From the NCBI GenBank assembly GCA_030849805.1, contig JASANZ010002058.1, forward strand, positions 1 through 40,313: a stretch of 40,313 nt of DNA. The letters run 5' to 3'. A program made the translations under genes and the position numbers. Of the stretch, positions 9,396 to 18,811 are shown one piece after another (position 1 is the first letter of the stretch; every line of letters starts with the position of its first letter). This DNA comes from Sergeia podlipaevii. Lineage: Eukaryota; Euglenozoa; Kinetoplastea; Trypanosomatida; Trypanosomatidae. Below the pieces are notes generated by a model. It was not told the DNA's origin and made no database searches. It was given only the letters and a program-made list of their open reading frames with translations.

Positions 9396-9925
9396 GAAAA
9401 GCTGGCGTTTTGCTCTAGCGATACGATAAGTCGATAGTTATGTAAGAAGAATGAGTAGTACCTTCGTAACCTTCTTTAAGACATAGGTATATATAAGAAA
9501 GAAAGATGAAAAGAAACGTATGAAGGTAGGAGTCAATACCAAAAGAAAGACCTCCTTCTGAACTTGTATCTATGTGCGTGCCTATGCCCTTTTCTAAAAC
9601 GTGTAAAACAAAAAAAAAAGGAAAAAGGAAACAGCAAAAACAACTTGCTGCAATAGTAATAATAATATAATAACAACAACAACAATACATTTCGTGCTCA
9701 TTCGGCATCTACATGGATACCATGGTATTTCAAGCACACAAATCCTTTTCTCTGCTGTGCTGAATGCCGTCTCTGTTTTTTTTTTCTTTTTTATTACTAT
9801 TTCATTTAAGATAAAAAATAACACCTTTTTTTTCCTTCATGCCAGCTTTAATACAATGGCACACTTATACGCATGCACGAGCAAACACACACGCACACAT
9901 ACACGTACGGTTAATAGCGCCAAGA

Positions 9926-9958
9926 CCATACACACACACACACGCACACACACACACA
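9926..9958. repeat. (CA)n microsatellite
   Basis: A nearly continuous CA dinucleotide repeat, interrupted by CG once, lies in the gene-free stretch beside further CA-rich sequence at about 9885-9905. Confidence 0.85.
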
Positions 9959-11021
9959 GACAGACACCCACTCACACATGTATATGTCAACGTGCCAGTC
10001 CAGTAACTTTTTCTTAGCAACGCTCGTACCGCGTATCACGCTCTGTCAGCCAATCCATGTTATCTATCAGGACTCTTACATTTATAAAATAAATCAAAAA
10101 AAGAAGGAGTCTCAGCTTCAGCAGAGGCAATAGAAATTGTAGTTAAAAAAAAAAAAAAGAAGGAGGAGGAAGGAAATAGTAGGGATGTTATGTAGAGCTG
10201 GTAAAAGTATGTCCACTGTTTTTTAACTCTCTTTGTTTTTTTTTCCTTTTCCTATGAATAACAAAAAGGACGGAGAAGAGAATATAGCTATAATAGAGCA
10301 AAGAAAGAGAAAAAAAAAAAGAGATAGATAGATGGACATAGTTACCCTTTCCACGCCATAAAGCTCATCACTCCAGCTCCTCTCCACCCTCGCTATCCAC
10401 TTCAAGTGGTTTCCTTGTTGTCCCTCTTCAACATTTATACGAGAGCTTAACAAAAAAAAAAACAATATATATATATTCACGTGCCAAGAAAAGAGAATAC
10501 ACACACACACAAAGAAAGAGCATTCGCGCCTCTCCCACTCTATGCATCACCACCCCTCTTGCTTACCCAAATGCATGCCTTCCATCAAAAATAAAAAATA
10601 AATAAAAATATGTGGCATACACACTCCGCATGAATACTAGATATGTTCTATCCGCTTCTTTTCCTTAAACCTTTCCCTTCATCTGTCCTGTTTCTCCCTT
10701 CACTCAACAACATTTGTATGTATAAATGTATGCATATGCACAGGAGCATACACATATATACAAGTCATACATTCAATGCCTCACGCAGGCATTCACATCC
10801 AAGGAAGAGAAAGAGAGAAAAGGACAAAAAAAAGATAAGAAAAGCATAGCACAAGACCTTATCTTCTGTGTTCACTAAGTATATATATGTATATATGTGT
10901 GTGTGTAAGACCTGCTTTTTTCCCCCCTCTCCTCTCCCTTTCACTCTAATAGCTATATGTAACATTTCTTTTTATCATTATCTTAGTTTTAGCTTTTCCT
11001 TTTCACAACAGCAGTATCTAA

Positions 11022-12767
11022 CTAGTAAGGGCTGAAGCTCTCCTGACGAGGAGCCACTGGGACACCCGCGTGACCACTGTAGCCGCCACCATACCCATTG
11101 GCATTGGAAGCCCCGCCGTGATAACCATTGGATGACGACGCGTAGCCACCACCAGCACCAGCGTGCTGCTGGTATGAGTTATACCCGTTGCTACCACCGC
11201 CATAGCCGCTGCCGCCACGAGATCCATAGCCGCCGCGACCCCCAAAGCTATTGCCAAAGCCACCGCGACCACCGTATCCACCACGGCCTCCACCGCGACC
11301 TCCTCCACGGCGACCATAAGGGCTATTATTATTGCTATAAGCGCAGGTAGCGTAGAGCTCAGGGGAGACCTGCTGGTTAGCACGGGTGAGGATATCAATC
11401 AGGTCGCGGATCGTCTTGGTGGGATCATCGGTGCAAACAAACGTGTAGGCGTCACCGGTCTTGCCGGCGCGTCCGGTGCGGCCGATGCGGTGCACGTAGT
11501 CCTCAATGTTCGTTGGCAGGTCGTAGTTCACCACGACATCTAAGTTCTTAATGTCCAGTCCACGCGCGGCAACATCGGTGGCGACCAAAATAGAGTGCTC
11601 ATCCTTGCGGAAGCGATCAATCACGTAGTCTCGGCTTGACTGCTCCTTGTCGCCGTGAATGGCCATTACAGTCTGCGGCAGTGCACGGCGCAGGCGCATG
11701 TGCAGGCTGTCTGCGGAGCGCTTCGTCTTGACAAAGACTAGCACACGCTGTGGGCCAACCGTCCGGAGAATCTCCTCCAACTTCTGCTCCTTCTCCGCGT
11801 ACGGGAGCACCATCACATGTTGCTTCACATCCGCGTTGGCCACGAGCTCCTCAGAGCCGACGTGAACACGGATGAAGTCCCGCTGGAAGCTAGCCGCCAA
11901 GTTGCGAATCTCCTTCGGCCATGTCGCCGAGAACATGAGCGTCTGGCGATCGGTGCGCACCTGAGAGCAGATCTTGCGGATCTGATCCTCAAAGCCCATG
12001 TCGAGCATGCGATCCGCCTCGTCGAGCACAAGATAGGTGATACGGAGCAAGTTAGTGGACTGCGCCTCCAGCATATCAATAAGACGGCCAGGAGTGGCGA
12101 TACACACGTGTACGCCGGCACGAAGCGCACGCATCTGAGGACCCTTGGGGCTGCCGCCATAGATGCAGGTGCTGATGATACTCGGCACACGGGAGAGCGC
12201 CTTGCGAGTCTCCGTTTCAATCTGAACGGCAAGCTCGCGGGTAGGAGCAAGAACAAGGACGATGGGCCCATCGCCGGGGTTCAGCGGGGGCTGTGCCATG
12301 ATGTGCAGCGCCGCGGGGATCATGAAAGCCATCGTCTTACCAGAGCCGGTCTTGGCGACACCCACAATATCCCGAGAGTTTAACAAGATAGGCCAGGCGA
12401 CAGACTGGATCGAGGTAGGATTCTTGAAACCAGCATCCACGAAGCTCTGGTGGATAGCATCGGGGGCTACAAGGTCAGAAAAGAGCAGCATCGGTTGCGG
12501 CACACGCTCGCCGTAAATAGTGATGTTGTTCTCCTGCAGCCACTGGGCAATCTCCTCCTCGCTGCGCTGCTGTTGCGGCTTGTAAAAGTTCCACTGTGTG
12601 GCGACCTTCTGAACATCGTCCCAGTTGATGGAGTGAAGGTTGGAGCCGAGCCCGCCCATGCGATCATTGCGATAGCCGCCGCCGCTGTGCCCGCGGTAAC
12701 CGCCACCACCACGATAGCTGCTGCTGCCGTAGCCACCTCCTCGATTGTACCCTCCACCGTAGCTCAT
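11022..12767 (-). CDS. DEAD-box RNA helicase, DBP2/p68 family, with RGG tail
   Basis: A 581-residue ATP-dependent RNA helicase. All core motifs are intact: Q motif near 112-121, AKTGSGKT (138-145), PTRELA (175-180), TPGR (225-228), DEAD (249-252), SAT (280-282), ATDVAARGLD (396-405) and HRIGRTGR (426-433). The stretch NFYKPQQQRSEEEIAQW at 60-76 followed by NITIYGERVPQP is typical of the DBP2/p68 (DDX5) subfamily, whose T. brucei relative is known as HEL64. Both ends are Gly-rich: residues 1-40 have GGGY repeats, and 485-581 hold RGG/GYGG repeats of a kind that bind RNA and are often arginine-methylated. The frame is open upstream to 12953, but that extension is hydrophobic AT-rich leader sequence and the acceptor AG lies at 12806-12807, so the ATG at 12767 (MSYGGG) is the start. 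Roles in this family include mRNA export, ribosome biogenesis and RNP remodelling. Confidence 0.97.
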   Translation of the reverse strand: MSYGGGYNRGGGYGSSSYRGGGGYRGHSGGGYRNDRMGGLGSNLHSINWDDVQKVATQWNFYKPQQQRSEEEIAQWLQENNITIYGERVPQPMLLFSDLVAPDAIHQSFVDAGFKNPTSIQSVAWPILLNSRDIVGVAKTGSGKTMAFMIPAALHIMAQPPLNPGDGPIVLVLAPTRELAVQIETETRKALSRVPSIISTCIYGGSPKGPQMRALRAGVHVCIATPGRLIDMLEAQSTNLLRITYLVLDEADRMLDMGFEDQIRKICSQVRTDRQTLMFSATWPKEIRNLAASFQRDFIRVHVGSEELVANADVKQHVMVLPYAEKEQKLEEILRTVGPQRVLVFVKTKRSADSLHMRLRRALPQTVMAIHGDKEQSSRDYVIDRFRKDEHSILVATDVAARGLDIKNLDVVVNYDLPTNIEDYVHRIGRTGRAGKTGDAYTFVCTDDPTKTIRDLIDILTRANQQVSPELYATCAYSNNNSPYGRRGGGRGGGRGGYGGRGGFGNSFGGRGGYGSRGGSGYGGGSNGYNSYQQHAGAGGGYASSSNGYHGGASNANGYGGGYSGHAGVPVAPRQESFSPY

Positions 12768-12805
12768 TGTATTGGATTGTGTAATACTTATATGTAAAGA
12801 AACTA

Positions 12806-12829
12806 CTACACAAAGAAGGAAAGAGAAGC
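12806..12829 (-). promoter_or_regulatory. Polypyrimidine tract and trans-splice acceptor, DEAD-box gene
   Basis: The sense strand reads CTTCTCTTTCCTTCTTTGTG followed by TAG. Using this AG gives a 38-base leader before the ATG at 12767. It is one of the clearest acceptors in the window. Confidence 0.6.
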
Positions 12830-13282
12830 ACACACGGAGGTTTGCGTCCCCTTTAATACTTTCTATACAAAAAAATAAATAAATAGATAGATAGATAGTT
12901 AACTTATTCTTATTATAGCAATACAAAATATAAATAACTAAACAAAAGCACAAGAAAAATAATAGAAGGAAAAAAAAATGATTGGTATGTGATGCATTGT
13001 AAAACGGAAAGATTAGTAAAAAGAAAAAAAGTAATAATAATAATAAAGCAAGCGCAATGGTGGGGTGTGTCCGGTGCTACTTTACTATTTTATGTTCTCT
13101 CCCCTTCCCCCTCCCCCCCCCTATTCGCTACAGGTAAGCAAAAGCCATTTAATACAAAAAAAAAAAAGTGAAACTGTTCATTCTCTACGCTTTCTCTTCT
13201 TCTTCTTGTTGTGATGTCACACACTTTCGTCTCTCTGTATGCTTGTCTGCGTGTGCATACGTGTTTCTTTGTGTCTGTCTGT

Positions 13283-13288
<6 letters not shown>

Positions 13289-13336
<48 letters not shown>
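13289..13336. repeat. (GT)24 microsatellite
   Basis: Twenty-four uninterrupted GT units, the longest dinucleotide run in the window, with flanking degenerate TGTG sequence from about 13236. Alternating purine-pyrimidine DNA of this length can adopt Z-form and is length-variable. Confidence 0.95.
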
Positions 13337-13338
<2 letters not shown>

Positions 13339-13952
13339 CGTATAAAAATTATATATTCTCCCTAAAAATAATGCAAGGACTCAGCACTGCTCATAAATGA
13401 TTATCCTCTCTCATTTTTTTTTCATTCATATTGTTTTTGTTTGTTTGCTTTTTCTCTTTTCTTTCGCGTGTTTGCTTGTTTGTTTGTGTTTGTGTGTGTG
13501 AGAGAGAGAGAGCTAAAGAAGCCTCTGAGGAATATATATATGAGATAACTACTGCAAAAGCAATTGAGAGAGCATACCATTTCCCTCCTTCTTCATCTTC
13601 TTTCATCCTTTGCATAATGTCATAGTAATCAATTTCTCTCTCCCCCTTTTAGACAAACAAACACACACACACACAGTCACTCACATGAACAAGTGATTCC
13701 TTCTCCTTCTTCACTCCCTCTGGTTGTTGTTTGACGACTTGTACTGTCCTCCCAGTACCTACTAATTTCTCAAATCAGAAAGTACTTTATAAAAATAAAC
13801 ATAGAAAATAAAAATATCATAATAAAACTTCCTCACTCTCTTCCTCTCATCACTAGATAAACACACAAGACACATTTGCTCTCTTGGCATATACGTGTGT
13901 GTATACGCGGGCCTTTTCATTTCTTTTTTGTTGTTGTTGTTGCTGCTGCGGG

Positions 13953-15806
13953 TTACCAATCATCCTCGATACTATCCCAGATAAGACGAGGGTCGATATC
14001 ATCGAACACGGAACCCGCGTCAAACGTGCCGAAAATCGTTTCAGTAATCGGTGGCGTCGGCTCACGCCGCTGAGACTTCATCTGCTGTGCTTGAGTTTGC
14101 GGAGCACCAGGCCCCATCGTTCCCATCGCAATCGACACTACGTCTGGATGGATTCCGAGAGCAGCCGGCAGTGACGCAGCGACGGCAGCAATAGAGAGAG
14201 ACCGCGCTTGCTTCGTGCAGCTTGCAAGCCCTAAAGTTGACCAAGCAGCGTCCTCTTGGGTGAGTGAGAACAGACCGCCAAGAATTAACATGTTGTGCAG
14301 AGGCTCGTCGGTGCGGATCGGGACGTAGTGGTCATGAATGTCATCCACGCAGTCATCAGAAAAGCCGGAGAGCTGACTGGAGCCGATGACAGGCACTGTT
14401 GCCCGTCTTTGTGGCGGGGCAACAACAGCTGCCTGCTGTGCCTGCTGTGCCTGCTGTAGGCTGTATAGCTGCTGCTGCTGCTGAGAGTGTGATAGAGACG
14501 GGGTAGCAGCAGAGGGCAGGGAGGGGGTGTGATGCTTCTGTGGGGTGGTACTCTCCACGCTGGGCGTGGCCACGCCTTCAGGACCCCGCTTCGGGGTGGC
14601 CCCCGTCGCAGCACGCTTCGCAGCGCTTGCAATAGCGCTCGCCGTAAGTTCTTCTGGCTTGGGCTGCTGTGGAGTCGCCGCCTGCTGCGGGGTGGGAGCT
14701 AAGGTGGGGGTCTTGTTTTGCACTGCCCTGCCGTGGTCGCTAAGGTGCGTAGGGGAGACTTGGCTAGTGACGCTGCTTGCGAGCCCTGTGGTCTGTGCCG
14801 CGGCCACGGGCGCCGCTTGTACGGAAGAGAGCGCAGCTGCTGCTGCCTGGGGCGGCTCTGTCGCTGCGGCAGGTGGTGGTGCATCCGATATGCTCTTGTT
14901 GCCAACAGAGGTGATACTCGGAGGCGTCGCAGCAGCCGTAGTTGTACTACCATCTGCCGCCTCCGTCGCGGTGATCGCAGCGGCAGCCGTCGTTGTAGAA
15001 GCCGTGCGGGTAGGACTTGGCTTGCGATTGCCAAACTTGGCCACCGCCGCCTCTAACATTTCCATCCTCTTCTTGTTCCCCTTTGGGTATTGCTTGAGTG
15101 CTTGGATGAAGGTTGCCTGAAGCGTGTGCTGGTCCTCGCGATCGACAAGGTGGCCGCCTTGGCTGAGCGCGGCGTTCATGAGGTCCACCATGTCGTTCTT
15201 GAGCACGTCCGCCACGTCGTCCTTCTTGGCCTCCTTTGCGTTAGGCTTCTTCCCTTTCCCACCTGCCTGCGCGCCTGCACCACCCCCAGAAGATGGCGTA
15301 TTCCCCTGAGTAAGGTATGCATACGCGCCTAAAATATAGTTATCCACAGGCTTCTTCATTGTCTTCAGCAATTGCATGAAAACCTTCTGGTCCCCAGCCT
15401 TGACTGCAGCGCAGGCTAATAGCTGCCCTACCCTTCGCGCGCAGCTACTCGGTGGGTGCCGCATCATATGTAGCGCACACTGCACCGTGTCCACTATATG
15501 CTGATTGTCAATATGAAAGGAAAGCAGGTCGGTGTCCTCTGCCTCGTCAATCTTCGCTGCTATGGGGCGACTTTCATTTAGGACTTGAGTGACAGCATCG
15601 AAGAGGGTCTGAGTAGGGTGTGTGAAGCCCCAGCGGCACCGCAGGCCCTCGCAAGGCTTATCACGCTTGAAGTTAATCTTACCCTTGATGTAACTACAGC
15701 ACCAGTTGTCTGGATACCCGTTAAGAGGGCAGCTTGACCCACCAATGCACGACCGGCGCAGCTGGTGCTCACACGGGTGACCAAAACTAAACAATTGCAT
15801 AGTCAT
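13953..15806 (-). CDS. Cys/His-rich N-terminal protein, possible CCCH zinc finger (RNA-binding type)
   Basis: A 617-residue protein. The N-terminus packs Cys12, Cys20, Cys26, Cys36, Cys37, Cys52, Cys57 and His63, with CEGLRCRWGFTH at 52-63. The C37-x14-C52-x4-C57-x5-H63 spacing is close to, but not exactly, the CCCH finger (the last gap is normally 3), so a zinc site is likely but its class is uncertain. Residues about 65-180 look helical and folded. Residues about 180-210 are Gly/Lys-rich, and about 270-490 are low-complexity Ala/Thr/Pro/Gln sequence. The last 30 residues (ETIFGTFDAGSVFDD... and LIWDSIEDDW at the end) are acidic-aromatic and look like a docking motif. CCCH proteins in kinetoplastids often control mRNA fate, which is an analogy here. 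The ATG at 15806 is followed by a second in-frame ATG two codons on. Confidence 0.85.
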   Translation of the reverse strand: MTMQLFSFGHPCEHQLRRSCIGGSSCPLNGYPDNWCCSYIKGKINFKRDKPCEGLRCRWGFTHPTQTLFDAVTQVLNESRPIAAKIDEAEDTDLLSFHIDNQHIVDTVQCALHMMRHPPSSCARRVGQLLACAAVKAGDQKVFMQLLKTMKKPVDNYILGAYAYLTQGNTPSSGGGAGAQAGGKGKKPNAKEAKKDDVADVLKNDMVDLMNAALSQGGHLVDREDQHTLQATFIQALKQYPKGNKKRMEMLEAAVAKFGNRKPSPTRTASTTTAAAAITATEAADGSTTTAAATPPSITSVGNKSISDAPPPAAATEPPQAAAAALSSVQAAPVAAAQTTGLASSVTSQVSPTHLSDHGRAVQNKTPTLAPTPQQAATPQQPKPEELTASAIASAAKRAATGATPKRGPEGVATPSVESTTPQKHHTPSLPSAATPSLSHSQQQQQLYSLQQAQQAQQAAVVAPPQRRATVPVIGSSQLSGFSDDCVDDIHDHYVPIRTDEPLHNMLILGGLFSLTQEDAAWSTLGLASCTKQARSLSIAAVAASLPAALGIHPDVVSIAMGTMGPGAPQTQAQQMKSQRREPTPPITETIFGTFDAGSVFDDIDPRLIWDSIEDDW

Positions 15807-15972
15807 CTTTGACTGTGTTGTGAGTGTAGATATGGGAAAAGAAAGAGGGTGGTAAATGTAAAAGAAAACCTACAGAATGCCTTTCTTTTTCCTTCAATAT
15901 GTATATATATATATATATATACGTATATGAAGTACTCAGTCTCAATACAACGCTGCTGCTAGCTTTCTTCTC

Positions 15973-16003
<31 letters not shown>

Positions 16004-17021
16004 GTCCGTGTGCCTGTCCTACTTGGTGAATGGTGTGTATATATATGCTTGTAAGCAAAAATGTCCACGTCTCTGTGTGTACACTCTAACGTATATACCC
16101 CGTGTGTATGGCACGTGTGTGTGTGTGTGTGTGCGTGTGTGTTTCCAAAATGTGGTGCAAAAGAAGAAACTCAAACAGAAATAGACCCAACACTAAATAC
16201 CTTTTCCTCTCCGTAATAAAAAAAAAGGGGGGAAATAATAATAATAATAATAAAGAAGTAAACCAAACAAAAAAAGGGGAGGATTTCTCTCCCTTGTTCT
16301 CTTTCTTGAAGTAATGAAAAAAAGAAAAAAAAAACTAGAAAAAAACAAATACGAATACTACAAGTGGAAAAAAAAAAAGGAAATGCATGACGATCAAATG
16401 TAATTTTTAAAAAAATAGGTCATTCACAATTGCTCTTCTCCCCCCCCTTCACGAGCATATAGCTCACTCCCTGCCTCACAAAAGCGATGTTTGTATGTGT
16501 GCATGATGTATTGTCACTTTGTTGAGTGTTGTGATGCCGATGGCATTTTTGTTGTGATAAAAAAAAAGCGCAACTGTTTCCTTAGAAACTGAACAGAAAG
16601 AGAAATATGCTTTTTGTTGTTGAGAAAAGAAAGAAAACATTCCTTTTCTCAAAAAAAAAAAAAAAATAGTAAGATAAACAGAGAAAACTCATCATTTTTC
16701 ATTTACTGTTGTCGGAGATTGTTAGTTCTCATAAAGCAGATATAAATATGGAAGAAACTGACCAAACTCCTCTTAATCTTTATGTATATACGTATGTGCA
16801 ACCCCTGTATGATCCACAATCCTCTTTAGACCTCTTCAGCGGTTTTCGTATTATCACTTTTCGTGAAAAAAAAAGGCGATGAAGAGACGCATCAGAAAGG
16901 GAGCATCTTTCGCACTGATAATGTAAACAGTAAATAATAATAATAACAAACAAACGTCTCTCTCTCTCTCTTCTTTTATCTGCTCCTACTTTTCTTTCTT
17001 CCCTCCCCCCCCTTTTCTTTC
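15807..17021. other. Gene-free stretch between Cys-rich protein and SDHAF4 genes
   Basis: The first 45 bases hold the leader of the Cys-rich gene, with a polypyrimidine tract at 15833-15849 (sense CCCTCTTTCTTTTCCC) and AG at 15813-15814 or 15807-15808. Beyond it are (TA)n at 15899-15921, (TTG)n at 15973-16002, GT repeats near 16114-16140, A-rich runs near 16318-16380 and poly-A at 16651-16666. No gene is seen. Confidence 0.7.
15973..16002. repeat. (TTG)10 trinucleotide microsatellite
   Basis: About ten TTG units lie roughly 170 bases upstream of the Cys-rich gene start. On the sense strand they read CAA, the same unit that encodes glutamine runs in several proteins of this window. Confidence 0.85.
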
Positions 17022-17345
17022 TTAAAAGTCGTAGCAGCGACCGTTGACCTCCCAGTCTCCATACCGGGTAGGATCCAGCTGCGTGCTGCCGATAACGCGT
17101 CCAGTCTTCTCATCGACCACGTTCGTCGGAATAGTGCTTGCCCTCTTGTTAAACAGTGCCTCAGCGGAACCCACGGAAGACGTGAAGCGGTTAATCTCAT
17201 CTGGTGTGAGCTTCCGGGGGGTAAAGTTGGGGTCCTTCTTGCCAAGCAGCGCGAGACGGTGCTCGAGGTAGCGGGGATCATTGATGGCGGAGACGAAAGG
17301 TCCCCCCTCGGCACCAATGAGAAGTGGGACACAGCGACGAAGCAT
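17022..17345 (-). CDS. SDHAF4: Succinate dehydrogenase assembly factor 4 (SDHAF4/Sdh8) homologue
   Basis: A 107-residue protein. The last 17 residues, DPTRYGDWEVNGRCYDF, are the hallmark of the SDHAF4/Sdh8 (DUF1674) family, whose members end in RYGDWE-x-x-GRC-x-DF. In yeast and animals this mitochondrial matrix chaperone binds the flavinylated catalytic subunit of complex II before it joins the iron-sulfur subunit. Here the N-terminus (MLRRCVPLLIG) is short, basic and hydrophobic, as expected of a mitochondrial import signal. Residues about 20-85 are polar and not obviously conserved. The length is typical of the family. The start is the only sensible ATG. It stands alone between two long gene-free stretches. 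Assignment rests on the C-terminal motif and its position at the very end of the protein. Confidence 0.9.
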   Translation of the reverse strand: MLRRCVPLLIGAEGGPFVSAINDPRYLEHRLALLGKKDPNFTPRKLTPDEINRFTSSVGSAEALFNKRASTIPTNVVDEKTGRVIGSTQLDPTRYGDWEVNGRCYDF

Positions 17346-18253
17346 GGCAGAGAAATATATATCAAAAGAAGATGCGGCTAATGCTGTCAGTATCTGTGCG
17401 TGTACGCGCTAGAAATTAACTTTCAAAACAAAAAGATATGATAACTATTTCTACTAATAGTTTTTTCCATTGAAAGCAAAGCAGAAAAAAAAGAAAACAC
17501 AAAGGAAAAGAAGAAAAAAGGTTGTTAAGAAGCATCCAAGACACAGTCCACAACCCAACCTCCACTGCAGTATGAAACTCAGAAGCAAATGCGTCTCCGG
17601 CGCTGACAGCAACATGCCATTAAGAAAAAGAGATAAAAGTCAATATGAATAAAATCACATGTGTTCTGTTTTTTTTTTTCATGCATTATGTATGTATGGA
17701 TATGAGGGAAAAGGGAAGGTAAAGAAAGTGTGCCAGTAAGTAGCACAAAAATCGTCAAAACGAAAAAAGAAAATAAAGCAGGCGTGGCGGTAGGCAGACG
17801 AAAAAAGAAAAAAAAAAAAAAAATGAACCCCATCATTGCAATCTCTCTGCACATAATTGATGTGAGCTGTTCGTGCTTACTAGAGATGCAACTTGACTCC
17901 CCTCTTCAAATGTCTGTATAGCAACAGAGGGAAAGGAATGGGGTGAAGAGGAGGGGAGAAGAAAAAGCCTGTAATTAAAAAAAAAAAAAAAAGATTAAAG
18001 AAGAATGATTAGATATCATAAATAATGATCATTAAGAAAAAAAAAAACTTTAAAAACGTGCACTACGCACAAACAGGCACGCACACACACACAAATATTC
18101 ACAAGTACCCTTTATAAGAGCGATAGAAAAAGAAAGAAAATAGAAATTTCTTTTGTGGTGAAAAGAGAGGAAGTAGGGGGGATCTATCCTGTGAGGAGTT
18201 ATCCCCTGCTGCTTTGTGCACATATATGTTTAAATGAACCTCAAAATCAAAAC

Positions 18254-18274
18254 TTCTCTCTCTCTCTCTCTCTC
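18254..18274. repeat. (CT)n microsatellite
   Basis: About ten CT units followed by more pyrimidine-rich sequence on the plus strand, i.e. a purine run on the transcribed sense strand, so it is not a trans-splicing tract for the neighbouring genes. Confidence 0.85.
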
Positions 18275-18601
18275 TTTCTCTTTCTCCCTTCCTTCCACTA
18301 CACAAGAAGTGCTACTATAGCTGTTGTTGTTGCTGTTTTGTTGTTTTGTTGTTAGCATACTAAGTGATACTTACTTATATATATATACTTGTTCGTTAAA
18401 AATCATAATCACTAATAAAATGTCACGAGAACAGTAAAAGGAAAAAAGTAGATGCATACACACGCACACACATGCTACAACCCAGAATCGCAATGTTGAT
18501 CACATGTACTTTGTCACACCCACACTCCACCTCTTCCTGTCGTGTGCTCTCTTCTTCTTTCCTCTGTCTCCGCTTCTGTTTCTTGAGGCAATGCGTTGCC
18601 T

Positions 18602-18811
18602 TTAATAAGAAAACAACGAAGAAGAAGAAGAAGAGAAAAATCTCCACAATGATTGTCTCCAAATCAACACAACTTTAAAAAAAAAAAAAAAAAACTTATT
18701 CTCAATTATTTTTGATTGTTGATGCGAAATGGATATGAGGTGAGTGAGTGACTTCTTTAACTGGTATCTGCATAGTCTTTCATTATCGTTGCACATTTGA
18801 TTGTCTTGCAT
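18602..18811 (-). CDS. Weak candidate small ORF (69 codons) behind a good splice acceptor
   Basis: The ATG at 18811 is preceded on the sense strand by TTTTTTTTCTTTTTTTAACA, then TTGAGTAG and GGGCG, a textbook polypyrimidine tract and acceptor. The first ~39 residues (MQDNQMCNDNERLCRYQLKK... to IIENK) have ordinary composition. The rest reads through a poly-T run into Phe, Trp and Ser runs, which looks non-coding. It could be a short gene damaged or extended by a homopolymer, a noncoding trans-spliced transcript, or chance. No homologue is recognised. Confidence 0.15.
   Translation of the reverse strand: MQDNQMCNDNERLCRYQLKKSLTHLISISHQQSKIIENKFFFFFFKVVLIWRQSLWRFFSSSSSSLFSY

Larger units (their letters stand above)
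9171..11021. other. 1.85 kb gene-free stretch between Nudix and DEAD-box genes
   Basis: It holds a pyrimidine-rich run (plus strand) directly against the Nudix ATG, TA/TG repeats near 9270-9300, a GAAA-rich tract near 9360-9395 that could serve as the Nudix polypyrimidine tract, CA repeats near 9928-9958, and AT-rich runs. Two islands of more complex sequence stand out, at about 9985-10135 and 10330-10450. The first has its own polypyrimidine tract and AG. No gene could be confirmed. Part is probably the 3' UTR of the DEAD-box gene. Confidence 0.6.
12768..13952. other. Gene-free stretch between DEAD-box and Cys-rich protein genes
   Basis: The part near 12800 is the leader of the DEAD-box gene. 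The rest is low-complexity: an ATAG repeat near 12883-12897, a C-rich run near 13105-13122, a long GT microsatellite at 13289-13336, a GA run near 13499-13512 and a CA run near 13660-13674. Short frames here are shadows of repeats. No gene is seen. Confidence 0.7.

Noticed and set aside
10223..10510. 95-codon minus-strand open frame
   Set aside because: Only a central part has normal composition; the ends are poly-Phe and poly-Leu from A-rich runs. It is better explained as UTR.
11817..12383. 188-codon plus-strand open frame
   Set aside because: It lies wholly antisense to the conserved DEAD-box core, whose codon pattern leaves the opposite strand open. The product has no recognisable features.
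12768..12953. Hydrophobic 62-residue N-terminal extension of the DEAD-box helicase, resembling a signal peptide
   Set aside because: It crosses the splice acceptor at 12806-12807 and is AT-rich leader DNA; family members start near the Gly-rich region.
17579..17854. 91-codon minus-strand open frame with hydrophobic stretches
   Set aside because: The apparent membrane segment comes from a poly-T run and AT-rich DNA, not from a balanced hydrophobic composition.
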